Origin: a beta proteobacterium AAP99
Lineage (GTDB): Bacteria; Pseudomonadota; Gammaproteobacteria; Burkholderiales; Burkholderiaceae_C
Reading direction: 5' to 3'
Assembly (NCBI GenBank): GCA_001295775.1
Contig: LJIA01000003.1
Span: 1-40,681 of the forward strand
Length of the DNA: 40,681 bases
Made by a program: the position numbers and the translations under genes. The notes beneath the pieces were generated by a model, which was given only the letters and a program-made list of their open reading frames with translations, ran no database searches and was not told the DNA's origin. This document shows positions 18,413 to 26,039 of this stretch, one piece after another (position 1 is the first letter of the stretch; every line of letters begins with the position of its first letter).

Positions 18413-18435
18413 CCGGCCGCTTCAGCGGCCGGTTT
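18413..18435 (+). terminator. Intrinsic terminator after the CarH-type gene
   Basis: CCGGCCGCT-tc-AGCGGCCGG is a perfect 9-base-pair hairpin followed by TTT and preceded by AAAAACA. It should end transcription of the regulator gene, separating it from DUF2256. Confidence 0.75.
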
Positions 18436-18480
18436 GCATTGGGCCCCTGACCCTCGGACGCAATTCCACGGACCCCACGA

Positions 18481-18663
18481 ATGTCCCGCCGCGACCACAA
18501 AGCCGACTCGACCACCGCGACCGCGCACTTCCGCGGCAACAAGGCCAGCCTGCCCAGCAAGCCCTGCTCCGTCTGCGGCCGCCCGATGGTCTGGCGCAAG
18601 GCCTGGGCCAAGAACTGGGCCGAGGTGAAGTACTGCTCGGAGGCCTGCCGCCGCAAGGCATGA
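18481..18663 (+). CDS. DUF2256 zinc-ribbon-like small protein
   Basis: A 60-residue basic protein with four cysteines in two pairs, C29-x2-C32 (KPCSVCGRP) and C52-x3-C56 (KYCSEACRRK), a likely zinc site, and the Trp-rich middle MVWRKAWAKNWAEVK that defines DUF2256. This family is typically encoded next to iron-sulfur cryptochromes/photolyases, as here, where the next gene downstream is one. Its biochemical role is unknown. It lies behind the regulator's terminator, so it probably has its own promoter or shares the photolyase unit. No strong ribosome-binding site is visible. Confidence 0.88.
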   Translation: MSRRDHKADSTTATAHFRGNKASLPSKPCSVCGRPMVWRKAWAKNWAEVKYCSEACRRKA

Positions 18664-19023
18664 GCGGGTGAGCACAACTGCCTGCTCAGCGCGCGCATCG
18701 CGGCTGCGACACCGCGCCGCCGGGCAGACGCCAGCTTGGCACCGCGCGGACCGGACAGCAGAATCCTCAAGCAGTGGCGGCTGGGCGAGAGAAACGCGCG
18801 ACACGCCCTGCCTGTTTCCGCTTGCCCCAAGCCCTTCTTCAAGGCATCTGCCCCGAAAGCCGCACGGGACAAGCGTCTTCAGGGGGTCTGCCTGAAGATC
18901 CGCACCAGACAAGCGGGATCAGCCCCGTCCACTGAAGACCCTCGCCAAACCTGCGGAAGCCGGGTACGGGAATTGGCGCGTGCCCGCCGGACGACGCATC
19001 ACGAAATACAAGACCTCCTCGCC
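18664..19023. other. Gene-free gap with repeat cluster
   Basis: The 360 bases between DUF2256 and the photolyase gene hold an inverted cluster of dispersed repeats. The reading frame of the photolyase stays open leftward through it, but the translation there is repeat-derived. No clear promoter is seen. Confidence 0.55.
18813..18926. repeat. Dispersed palindromic repeats, copies D1 and D2 (head to head)
   Basis: D1 (plus strand, about 18813-18863) begins TGTTTCCGCTTG and ends GAAAGCCGC. D2 (minus strand, about 18872-18926) begins GGCTGATCCCGCTTGTCTGG and contains CTTCAGG...CCTGAAG. The two are inverted relative to each other, giving a composite palindrome similar to a bacterial interspersed mosaic element. 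They are more diverged than copies A-C. Confidence 0.65.
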
Positions 19024-20655
19024 ATGCCCAAGAAAGCACCATCGCCGCCCACAGACGCCGCTGCGCTCGGCGCCGCAGCCGCCAGCAGCGGCACAAGCCA
19101 GCTTGTGCTCATCCTGGGCGACCAGCTCTGGCACGCCAACCCAGCACTCCGCGCGCTGAACCCGGCGACCGACACCGCGCTGATGATCGAGGCGCCGGGC
19201 GAGTCCACCCACGTCTGGAGCAGCAAGCCGCGCACCGCGGTGTTTCTCTCCGCCATGCGGCACTTTGCGGCCGAGCTGCGCGCGGCCGGCATGCCGCTGA
19301 TCTACACGCACCTGGTGGACCGGCCGGAGACGCCGGGGTTGATCGAGCGCCTGGGCCGGCACATCGACACCCTGCAGCCCGGCCGCCTGGTGCTCACCGA
19401 GCCCGGCGACTATCGCCTGCGCACCGGCATCGAGCAGCTGTGCCGCGCACGCAAGCTGCCGGTGGTCTTTCTGGCCGACACGCACTTCATGTGCAGCCTG
19501 GCAGACTTTGCCGACTGGGCCGCCGGCTACAAGCAGCTGCGCATGGAGTTCTTCTACCGCATGATGCGCAAGCGCCATGGCGTGCTGATGGACGAGCAGG
19601 GCGAACGCGACAGCAAGGGCGAGCTGCAACCGCTGGGTGGGCAGTGGAACTATGACGCCGAGAACCGCGAAGGCTTCCCCAAGGCGGGGCCCGGCGCCAT
19701 CACGCCGCCGGCCACCTTTACGCCAGACGCGATCACGCAGCAGGTGTTTGCGGACATCGAGCGCGTGCTGCCGCAGCACCCCGGCGAGCTGGGCCACTTC
19801 ATCTGGCCGGTGACTCGGCAGCAGGCGCTGGAAGCACTCGCGCAGTTCATCGAGCACCGCCTGCCGCGCTTCGGCCCCACGCAGGACGCCATGTGGACCG
19901 ACACGCCCTTTGCCTGGCACGCGCTGCTCTCCAGCAGCCTGAACCTGCATCTGCTCGACCCGCGCGAAGTCATTGAGGCTGCCGAGGCTGCGCATCGTTC
20001 AGGCCGCGTCGATCTCGCGAGCGCCGAAGGCTTCATCCGGCAGATCCTCGGCTGGCGCGAATTCATCCGCGGCGTGTACTGGCTCAAGATGCCGGGGCTC
20101 GCACAGGCCAATCACTTCAAGCACACGCGCAAGCTGCCGGCCTGGTACTGGACCGGCCAGACGAACATGGCCTGCATGCGTGCGGCCGTGGGTCAGACGC
20201 TGAAGTACGGCTACGCCCACCACATCCAGCGCCTGATGGTCACGGGCCAGTTCGGCATCCTGGCCGAGATCGAGCCGCAGCAGGTCTGCGACTGGTATCT
20301 CGCCGTCTATGTGGACGCGATCGACTGGGTCGAGCTGCCCAACACCGCGGGCATGGCGCTCTATGCGGATGGCGGCAGTTTTGTGAGCAAGCCCTATGTG
20401 GCCAGCGGCCAGTACATCAAGCGCATGAGCAACTACTGCGAGGGTTGTGCCTACAAGCCGGACGTCAAGACCGGCCCACGCGCCTGCCCCGTGAGCACCC
20501 TGTACTGGCACTTCCTGCACAAGCACGAAGCCGCGCTCGCCAGGAACCCGCGCACTGCGCTCATGGCCAAGAGCATCGGCCGGCTGGAGCCCTCTGCACG
20601 GCAGGCGATCGTGGACGCGGCGCAGCGCATGCTCGATGACCTGGATGCACTTTGA
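19024..20655 (+). CDS. Iron-sulfur bacterial cryptochrome/photolyase (FeS-BCP)
   Basis: A 543-residue member of the PhrB/CryB group of (6-4) photolyase-like flavoproteins, which use blue light to repair DNA or act as photoreceptors. The four cluster cysteines are C384 (NMACMRA), C472, C475 (NYCEGCAYKP) and C488 (GPRACPVS). Their spacing of 88, 3 and 13 matches Agrobacterium PhrB exactly. The ATG was chosen because the open frame upstream reads through the repeat cluster; no good ribosome-binding site precedes it. The N-terminal 20 residues are a low-complexity extension before LVLILGDQLW, which starts the antenna domain. Light repair next to a CarH-type regulator is a common arrangement. Confidence 0.95.
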   Translation: MPKKAPSPPTDAAALGAAAASSGTSQLVLILGDQLWHANPALRALNPATDTALMIEAPGESTHVWSSKPRTAVFLSAMRHFAAELRAAGMPLIYTHLVDRPETPGLIERLGRHIDTLQPGRLVLTEPGDYRLRTGIEQLCRARKLPVVFLADTHFMCSLADFADWAAGYKQLRMEFFYRMMRKRHGVLMDEQGERDSKGELQPLGGQWNYDAENREGFPKAGPGAITPPATFTPDAITQQVFADIERVLPQHPGELGHFIWPVTRQQALEALAQFIEHRLPRFGPTQDAMWTDTPFAWHALLSSSLNLHLLDPREVIEAAEAAHRSGRVDLASAEGFIRQILGWREFIRGVYWLKMPGLAQANHFKHTRKLPAWYWTGQTNMACMRAAVGQTLKYGYAHHIQRLMVTGQFGILAEIEPQQVCDWYLAVYVDAIDWVELPNTAGMALYADGGSFVSKPYVASGQYIKRMSNYCEGCAYKPDVKTGPRACPVSTLYWHFLHKHEAALARNPRTALMAKSIGRLEPSARQAIVDAAQRMLDDLDAL

Positions 20656-20784
20656 GCCGGGCCTCGGCCCATCGTTCATGACGCTTCGGTTAAATGCGCG
20701 CGATTCCGGATTGTTTCATGGCATCGCATGCCATCCAGGGCCAGCACACTGCTTCGACGAGTCCGCCGACTCGCCGGAGTACCC

Positions 20785-22683
20785 ATGTCGTCGTCCGAAT
20801 CCTCTGCCCCCGCGGTTGACGCTGCCAGTGATCCGCTCAGCCTGAACCAGGATCTTCACGCGCAACTGACCCGCATCATCACGCAGCGCCGCCTGCAGGT
20901 GCACTTCCAGCCGATCATCGATCTGCAGCGCGCGCGCATCGTCGGCTTCGAGGCGCTGATCCGCGGCCCCGCCGATTCGCCGCTGCACTCGCCGCTGGTG
21001 CTCTTTGATGTCGCCGCCCGCCTGGGCTGGCTCGTGCAGCTCGAGCGCCTCGCAGTGCGCATGATCATCCAGCGCTTCGTGGAACTGCGACTGCCCGGGC
21101 TCCTGTTCGTGAACGTGACGGCCGATGTACTCATGGCCAGCGAAGGGCGGCACGAGCTGCTGGCCGCGGAGCTGCGTGAATTGGGCCTGCCCGCTACGCG
21201 CGTGGTGGCCGAGTTGACGGAAACGCGGCCGGTGGAGGACCCCGCCCGCCTGGACGAGATCAGCGAGTCCCTGCGCACCCTGGGCTTTCGCTTCGCGCTC
21301 GATGACCTCGGCGAGGGCTTCGCATCGCTGAAGCGCTGGTCGCTGCTGCGACCCAACTACGTGAAGATCGATCGGCACTTCATCGATGGCGTGTCCATGG
21401 ACCCGGTGAAGCAGCAGTTTGTGCGTTCGATCCTCGAGATGGCACGCGGCGTGGGCTGCGAAGTCATTGCCGAAGGCGTCGAGCAGGCCAGTGACCTGCG
21501 TACTCTGCAGGGCATGGGCGCACCCCTCGCACAGGGCTACCTGATCGCGCGGCCGGTACCCGCTCCGCGCGTCGATCTGGCGGCCGACGTCGAATCGATC
21601 GTCCTCGCCGCGGCGAGTCATCGACCCGCCAGCCCGCTGGTGCAGCGGCCGGCCATGCTGATGGAGCCGAGTGCGGCCGATCTTGCTCGGCCATCGCCCT
21701 GCGTGTCACCGCAGATGAGCTGCGCCGAAGTCATCCGCCTGTTCCATGACGATGACAATCTCTTTTCCCTGCCCGTGGTGGACCACGCCGCACGTCCGGT
21801 CGGTCTGCTGCGCTCTGCCCACGTGCTCAAGCGCGGCGCAGAGCGCTACTTCATGGACCTCTTCGGCCGGTCCAGCTGCGAGGACCTCATGGATCCGCAG
21901 CCGGTGAGTTTCGATGCCGCCACCTCGCTGCGGCAGATGAGCGAGGTCGTGGCGCGCATGGACGAACGCCACCTGGTCGACGGCTTCATTGTGACGCGTG
22001 AGGGGCGCTATGCCGGCGTCGGTCGCTTATCTGATCTCATCAAGGCAGTGTCGGATCTGCAGATCCGGAGCGCACGCCATGCCAACCCGCTGACCGGTCT
22101 GCCGGGCAATGTGCCGATCGAATCGCAACTGGATTCCTACGTGCGGCAGCGCCTGGAGTTCACCGCCGTGTACTGGGATCTGGACTTCTTCAAGCCCTTC
22201 AATGATGTGTATGGCTATCAGCGCGGCGACGAAGCCATTGCGATGACCGCGCAGATCCTTGAGGGCACGGCGCGAGAGTGCGGCGCCTTTGTCGGCCACG
22301 TGGGCGGCGACGACTTCGTCGCCCTGCTGACCGGGCACGACTGGCAGCCCTGGGTGGAGCGCGTGTTGGCGACTTTCGACATTCGCGTACGCACCCTGTT
22401 CGACCCCGAGCACATCGCGCGCGGGGGCTACGACTCGCTCAACCGCCAGGGCCAGATGGTCTTTCACCCGCTGCTGAGTCTGAGTGCGGGCGTACTGCCG
22501 GTCGGCCCGGGGGAATTCGACAGCGCGCGACAGATCGCGCCGATCATGGCGGAGCTCAAGTCCATGGCCAAGCGCCAGTCGGGCAGCAGCTGGTTCTGCG
22601 AGCGGCGCGCGATCGGCCAGCGCACGGGCGTGTTCAAGCGAGTCGAGGGCCCAGTGATACGAATGGATGCAAAAGCGTCATAA
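20785..22683 (+). CDS. EAL-CBS-GGDEF cyclic di-GMP protein
   Basis: A 632-residue cytoplasmic signalling protein. Order: EAL phosphodiesterase domain (about 20-265), two CBS motifs (about 300-425), then a GGDEF cyclase domain (about 430-600). The EAL site keeps E56-A-L, N110, E145/E147-type ELTE, K194 and EGVE (230-233), but DDFG reads DDLG. The cyclase signature is GGDDF (507-511), an accepted active form. Because both halves look usable, it could make or break cyclic di-GMP depending on a CBS-bound nucleotide. GGAG sits seven bases before the chosen ATG; upstream ATGs lack this. Its stop codon lies inside the Pho box of the next gene. Confidence 0.93.
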   Translation: MSSSESSAPAVDAASDPLSLNQDLHAQLTRIITQRRLQVHFQPIIDLQRARIVGFEALIRGPADSPLHSPLVLFDVAARLGWLVQLERLAVRMIIQRFVELRLPGLLFVNVTADVLMASEGRHELLAAELRELGLPATRVVAELTETRPVEDPARLDEISESLRTLGFRFALDDLGEGFASLKRWSLLRPNYVKIDRHFIDGVSMDPVKQQFVRSILEMARGVGCEVIAEGVEQASDLRTLQGMGAPLAQGYLIARPVPAPRVDLAADVESIVLAAASHRPASPLVQRPAMLMEPSAADLARPSPCVSPQMSCAEVIRLFHDDDNLFSLPVVDHAARPVGLLRSAHVLKRGAERYFMDLFGRSSCEDLMDPQPVSFDAATSLRQMSEVVARMDERHLVDGFIVTREGRYAGVGRLSDLIKAVSDLQIRSARHANPLTGLPGNVPIESQLDSYVRQRLEFTAVYWDLDFFKPFNDVYGYQRGDEAIAMTAQILEGTARECGAFVGHVGGDDFVALLTGHDWQPWVERVLATFDIRVRTLFDPEHIARGGYDSLNRQGQMVFHPLLSLSAGVLPVGPGEFDSARQIAPIMAELKSMAKRQSGSSWFCERRAIGQRTGVFKRVEGPVIRMDAKAS

Positions 22684-22709
22684 AAGTGTCATTGAGACTC
22701 GACTCTAGT
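22675..22709 (+). promoter_or_regulatory. Pho box and promoter of the PstS-like gene
   Basis: GCGTCATAAAAGTGTCAT (22675-22692) matches the PhoB consensus (two TGTCAT-like 7-mers around an A/T-rich 4-mer) at about 15 of 18 positions. A TCTAGT -10 candidate starts 11 bases after it, as in known Pho promoters. The box overlaps the TAA of the cyclic di-GMP gene. Confidence 0.65.
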
Positions 22710-22780
22710 GCTCGCCCGAGGGCGGGCCGCGGCTCAGAATGCCGCGCTGCATGCCGACATACCTCTGATCCGCACACCGC

Positions 22781-23929
22781 ATGGATACCCACATGAATCA
22801 CCAGGAACACCCGAGCTTCTTCCCCGCCATCGGCCGCATCGCCGGTGCTGCGCTGGCCCTTGCCGGCGCGCTGGTGCTGCCGGCTGCCTTGGCGCAGAGC
22901 GCTTCCCCCCAGAACGCTGCGGCCAGGCAGATCTCCGGTGCCGGCTCCACCGCCGCCCAGCCGATCTACCGCGCCTGGGCCGAGAGCTGGGGCAAGTCCG
23001 GCGGCGTGGCGCTCGAGTACGCGGGTGTGGGTTCCAGCGCCGGCCTCAAGCGCATGGCCGAGGGCGATCTGGACTTCGGTGCTTCGGATGTCATGCCTTC
23101 GGCGGATGATGTGAGCAAGCGCAACTGGGTGTTCTTCCCCACGGCCGTGAGCGGCGCGGTACCGGTGGTCAACCTGCCCGGTGTGGCCCGTGGCCGGCTG
23201 CAACTGTCCGGCGCCACGCTGGCCGCCATCTACACCGGCCAGATCAGCCGCTGGGACGATGCCACCATCCGTGCCGAGAACGCCGGCCTCACGCTGCCCG
23301 CGCTGCCCATCGTGCGCGTGGTCCGCAAGGAAGGTTCCGGCACCAGCTTCCACTTTTCCGCCTACCTGGCTGCGGTGAGCCCGGCGTTCGCCACCGAGGT
23401 CGGCAAGGCCAGCAGCAGCCCCAAGTGGCCCGGCGAACCGGTGCGTGCCGAGGGCAGCAAGGGCATCGCCGAGACCGTGGCCGCCACCAGCGGTGCCATC
23501 GGCTACGTGGAATTCAACTGGGTCGAGCGCGCCAAGCTCAATGCCGTGCGCGTGCGCAATGCGTCCGGGCAGTCGGTCGCTGCCAGCACCGCCGCATTCC
23601 GTGCCGCCGTGCTCGCCAGCCCCTGGATGCGCGGGGACTTCACTGCGCCGCTGACCAACATCGCGGCAGACAGCGCCTGGCCGATCACCATGCCGACCTA
23701 CGTCGTCTTCCCCAAGCGCGCTGCGCGGGCCCAGAGCACGGCGCGGGCGGTGGATTTCTTCGTCTGGTCCTTCCTGCATGGCGACGACCTGCTCGACCAG
23801 AGCGCCTTCGTGCGCCTGCCTGATCGCGTGCAGGCCAAGGCCTTCGGCGTGCTGCTTCAGGTGACCGATGCCCAGGGCGTGCCCCTGCTCAAAGGTCTGC
23901 CCATGCCGGTGACACGCGGCGCCGAGTAA
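22781..23929 (+). CDS. Phosphate-binding PstS-like periplasmic protein
   Basis: A 382-residue exported substrate-binding protein that should capture phosphate. A long signal peptide (GAALALAGALVLPAALAQ) is followed by the phosphate loops of PstS: SGAGSTAAQPIY, GVGSSAGLKRM, FGASD, and RKEGSGTSFHFSAYL. There are no pstC, pstA or pstB genes beside it, so it is an orphan that may feed a transporter elsewhere or serve as a sensor or scavenger. Two ATGs four codons apart are possible starts; the inner one has a GGAT stretch just ahead. The Pho box upstream predicts induction on phosphate shortage. Confidence 0.88.
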   Translation: MDTHMNHQEHPSFFPAIGRIAGAALALAGALVLPAALAQSASPQNAAARQISGAGSTAAQPIYRAWAESWGKSGGVALEYAGVGSSAGLKRMAEGDLDFGASDVMPSADDVSKRNWVFFPTAVSGAVPVVNLPGVARGRLQLSGATLAAIYTGQISRWDDATIRAENAGLTLPALPIVRVVRKEGSGTSFHFSAYLAAVSPAFATEVGKASSSPKWPGEPVRAEGSKGIAETVAATSGAIGYVEFNWVERAKLNAVRVRNASGQSVAASTAAFRAAVLASPWMRGDFTAPLTNIAADSAWPITMPTYVVFPKRAARAQSTARAVDFFVWSFLHGDDLLDQSAFVRLPDRVQAKAFGVLLQVTDAQGVPLLKGLPMPVTRGAE

Positions 23930-24041
23930 GCGCGGCTCGGCCGCTCAAGCCGGTTGCACAAGGTCGCGGGCAAGACGCCAGGCTGGACAGGCACGCTCCA
24001 ATCCGCTGCACTGCGCATCCAGTGCCAGCCAGGAGGGCGCC

Positions 24042-24446
24042 ATGCACAAGCAGATCTACGTCAACCTGCCCGTGAGCGATCTGGAGCGCAGCAAGCGCTT
24101 CTTTGCCGCGCTTGGCTACCGCTTCGACCCCAACTTCACCAACGAGTCTGCCGCCGGCATGCAGCTGGGTGAGAACCTGTACTGCATGCTGCTCGTGCAG
24201 CCGTTCTTTGCCGGCTTCACACCCAAGCCGATCGCCGACGCGCACGCGAGCACCGAGGTGCTGATCGCGCTGCCCTGTGAGAGTCGCGCCGCCGTGGACG
24301 AGCTGGTGGCCAAGGCGCGCGAGGCCGGCGCCAGCATCCCGCGCGAGCCCGTGGATCACGGCTTCATGTACCAGCACGGCTACGAAGATCCGGACGGCCA
24401 CATCTGGGAAGTGTTCTGGATGGACGCCGCGGCTGCGCAGGCTTGA
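24042..24446 (+). CDS. VOC (glyoxalase-fold) family protein
   Basis: A 134-residue vicinal-oxygen-chelate fold protein of the glyoxalase/bleomycin-resistance type. It shows the two repeated beta-alpha modules, starting KQIYVNLPVSDLERSKRFFAA, and ending with the metal-associated YEDPDGHIWEVFW. The strong AGGAGG precedes the ATG. Such proteins bind metal and a small ligand; the reaction cannot be told. DUF2164 follows seven bases later in the same direction, so they are probably co-transcribed. Confidence 0.9.
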   Translation: MHKQIYVNLPVSDLERSKRFFAALGYRFDPNFTNESAAGMQLGENLYCMLLVQPFFAGFTPKPIADAHASTEVLIALPCESRAAVDELVAKAREAGASIPREPVDHGFMYQHGYEDPDGHIWEVFWMDAAAAQA

Positions 24447-24453
24447 GGCCGTC

Positions 24454-24729
24454 ATGAGCATCGAACTGCCGCGCGAAGCGCGCGACGAAGCCGTCGCCTC
24501 CATCCAGCGCTACTTCGAGCAGGAGATGGACGAGCCCATCGGCAACATCGCCGCCGGTGCGCTGCTCGGTTTCTTCCTCGATGAGATTGCCCCGCTCATC
24601 TACAACCAGGCGGTGGCCGAGGTGCAGGAGCGCCTGCAGACGCGCATCGCGGAGATCGACCTGGAAGTGCATGAAGAGCCCTTCCAGTACTGGCGCAAGC
24701 AGGGCGGGGTGGCGCGCGGACGGCGGTGA
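24454..24729 (+). CDS. DUF2164 protein
   Basis: A 91-residue acidic, helical protein. The opening MSIELPREARDEAVASIQRY, the block DEPIGNIAAGALLGFFLDEI and the RFEYW-like tail QYWRKQGG match DUF2164, a small family of unknown function. The ATG follows GAGG at six bases and sits 7 bases after the VOC stop. An 8-base inverted repeat begins exactly at its stop codon. Confidence 0.85.
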   Translation: MSIELPREARDEAVASIQRYFEQEMDEPIGNIAAGALLGFFLDEIAPLIYNQAVAEVQERLQTRIAEIDLEVHEEPFQYWRKQGGVARGRR

Positions 24730-24752
24730 GCGCTGCCCACCCGCGCAGCGCT
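24729..24752 (+). terminator. Hairpin after DUF2164
   Basis: AGCGCTGC and GCAGCGCT form a perfect 8-base-pair stem with an 8-base loop, starting at the DUF2164 stop codon. No T tract follows, so termination strength is uncertain. Confidence 0.4.
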
Positions 24753-24878
24753 GTGGCGGCAGGGCTGCAGGTTCAAGCCGTGTCTTGGTCGATCAGCTCG
24801 GCGAGGTGAGCGCCCGATGTGCTCGAAGCGGAGCCGGGACGAGCCGCCGACGCAGATGGATCGAGTCCAGAGTGGCAA

Positions 24879-25667
24879 TCAGCTTGCGGCCTTGCCGGAA
24901 GCGCCCAGCTGCGCACGCACACCTGGCATGAGCACATGTTGCCCTTCCCCCGCCACCAACCGCTGGTCATGCACGTACTCGGCGTGAGCCTCGATCTGCC
25001 AGTGCTCGCGCGCGAAGCGGCGCTTGAGCTGTTGAACGAGCGTGAAGAAACTCAGCGCCTCGTCCGCGTTGCTGTCCAGATGGGCGGTGCCTGATGCGCG
25101 GGCTTCGATGAGCTGCAGCAACGCGGCGGCGGTGTCTTGCATGAAGCTGCAGGCGGGTACCCAGGCCGTGCTGGCGCGGATGCGGCCATCGCGTTGCTGT
25201 TCGGCGTCCAGCGCGGCGAGCATGTTGTTGCCGTGTGCGGCACCGCTCGAGTCAGCATCGATCTGCCAGCCGATGCGCGCGATGCAGGCCTGTGGGTTGG
25301 CCTCGCGCACGGCGTCTTCGCACCGGATCTTGTACTGGCCGTAGTCGTCCTTGGCGTTGCGCGGGTCGTCCACCCGGTGCGGGCCGTCGGGCACATGGTC
25401 AAACACCATGGCGGTGCTGGTGAACAGGAAGGGGGCGCCGTGCTCGGCGGCCCAGCGTGCCATCAGCCCGGCCCAGGCCTCCGCGCCAAACCCGAGATGC
25501 GCGATGGCGTCGGGCTTCGCCCGCTCCAGCCAGGCGCGGCAGGCGGGCAGGTCGTCCGGCGAGACCTGCTGGCGGTCCCAGGGCAGCACGCTGTGGCCGG
25601 CAGCCTGCGCGGCGCGCGCCAGATGCGGGGCGAGGGTGCCGTTCAGGCCGGTGATGAGCAGTTGCAT
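24879..25667 (-). CDS. RmlD/NAD-dependent epimerase-like protein
   Basis: A 262-residue extended-SDR protein. It has a nucleotide loop (LLITGLNGTLAPHL), a TSTAMVFD segment that carries the catalytic Ser/Thr, and Y109-G-Q-Y-K113 of the YxxxK motif. Fold resembles dTDP-4-dehydrorhamnose reductase (RmlD). No other sugar-nucleotide gene is nearby, so substrate is open. The ATG chosen is preceded by a GTG three codons earlier. It is divergent from the MFS gene across a 372-base gap. Confidence 0.8.
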   Translation of the reverse strand: MQLLITGLNGTLAPHLARAAQAAGHSVLPWDRQQVSPDDLPACRAWLERAKPDAIAHLGFGAEAWAGLMARWAAEHGAPFLFTSTAMVFDHVPDGPHRVDDPRNAKDDYGQYKIRCEDAVREANPQACIARIGWQIDADSSGAAHGNNMLAALDAEQQRDGRIRASTAWVPACSFMQDTAAALLQLIEARASGTAHLDSNADEALSFFTLVQQLKRRFAREHWQIEAHAEYVHDQRLVAGEGQHVLMPGVRAQLGASGKAAS

Positions 25668-26039
25668 GGGTAGCACTTTAGGCGCTCACGCGCCGCCGCA
25701 ACCGCGCCAGCCGCCCGACCGGGCCAGTGGGGCTTTGCTTGACGCTTTGCGGCTCTGCAACAAGACTGCGAGGTATCTGACCGCAGAGTCAGTAAATGAT
25801 CCAGCGCCCGCGAGATCGATTGTGTTCACGGCCCGCCGGCTCGGCGCCCCTCCACCGTGCACCGCCCGAATTCCAAGACGCTGTCTCTTCTCCTGCAAGG
25901 CTCGACACGCACGGCCCCCGGTGATGTTCCGGGGGCCGGTTGCGTCTGATTCCCGGGCGCGCTGCCGCGCGCGGCGAAACGGTTGAGCCGCTTTCCGGGC
26001 TCGCGCCCACGCCGGGCCCCCGCTCAAGAACACGCCCTC
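25668..26039. other. Intergenic leader of the MFS gene with strong hairpin
   Basis: A gene-free gap between divergent genes. It contains a perfect hairpin at 25913-25937 (GGCCCCCGG / CCGGGGGCC, 7-base loop), about 100 bases ahead of the MFS start. No T tract and no recognised riboswitch were found. A weak TTGACG-N17-AAGACT promoter lies near 25739. Confidence 0.45.

Noticed and set aside
17338-18912. Long open frame opposite the CarH-type gene
   Set aside because: Its translation is low-complexity, matches no family and shadows a clear MerR/B12 protein.
18736-19023. Extended N-terminus of the photolyase
   Set aside because: Translation of this stretch comes from the dispersed repeats; the ATG at 19024 fits the family better.
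25700-25760. Possible sixth copy of the dispersed repeat (GGGGCTTTGCTTGACG...)
   Set aside because: Only the first half matches loosely; the CACTTTGG core is missing.
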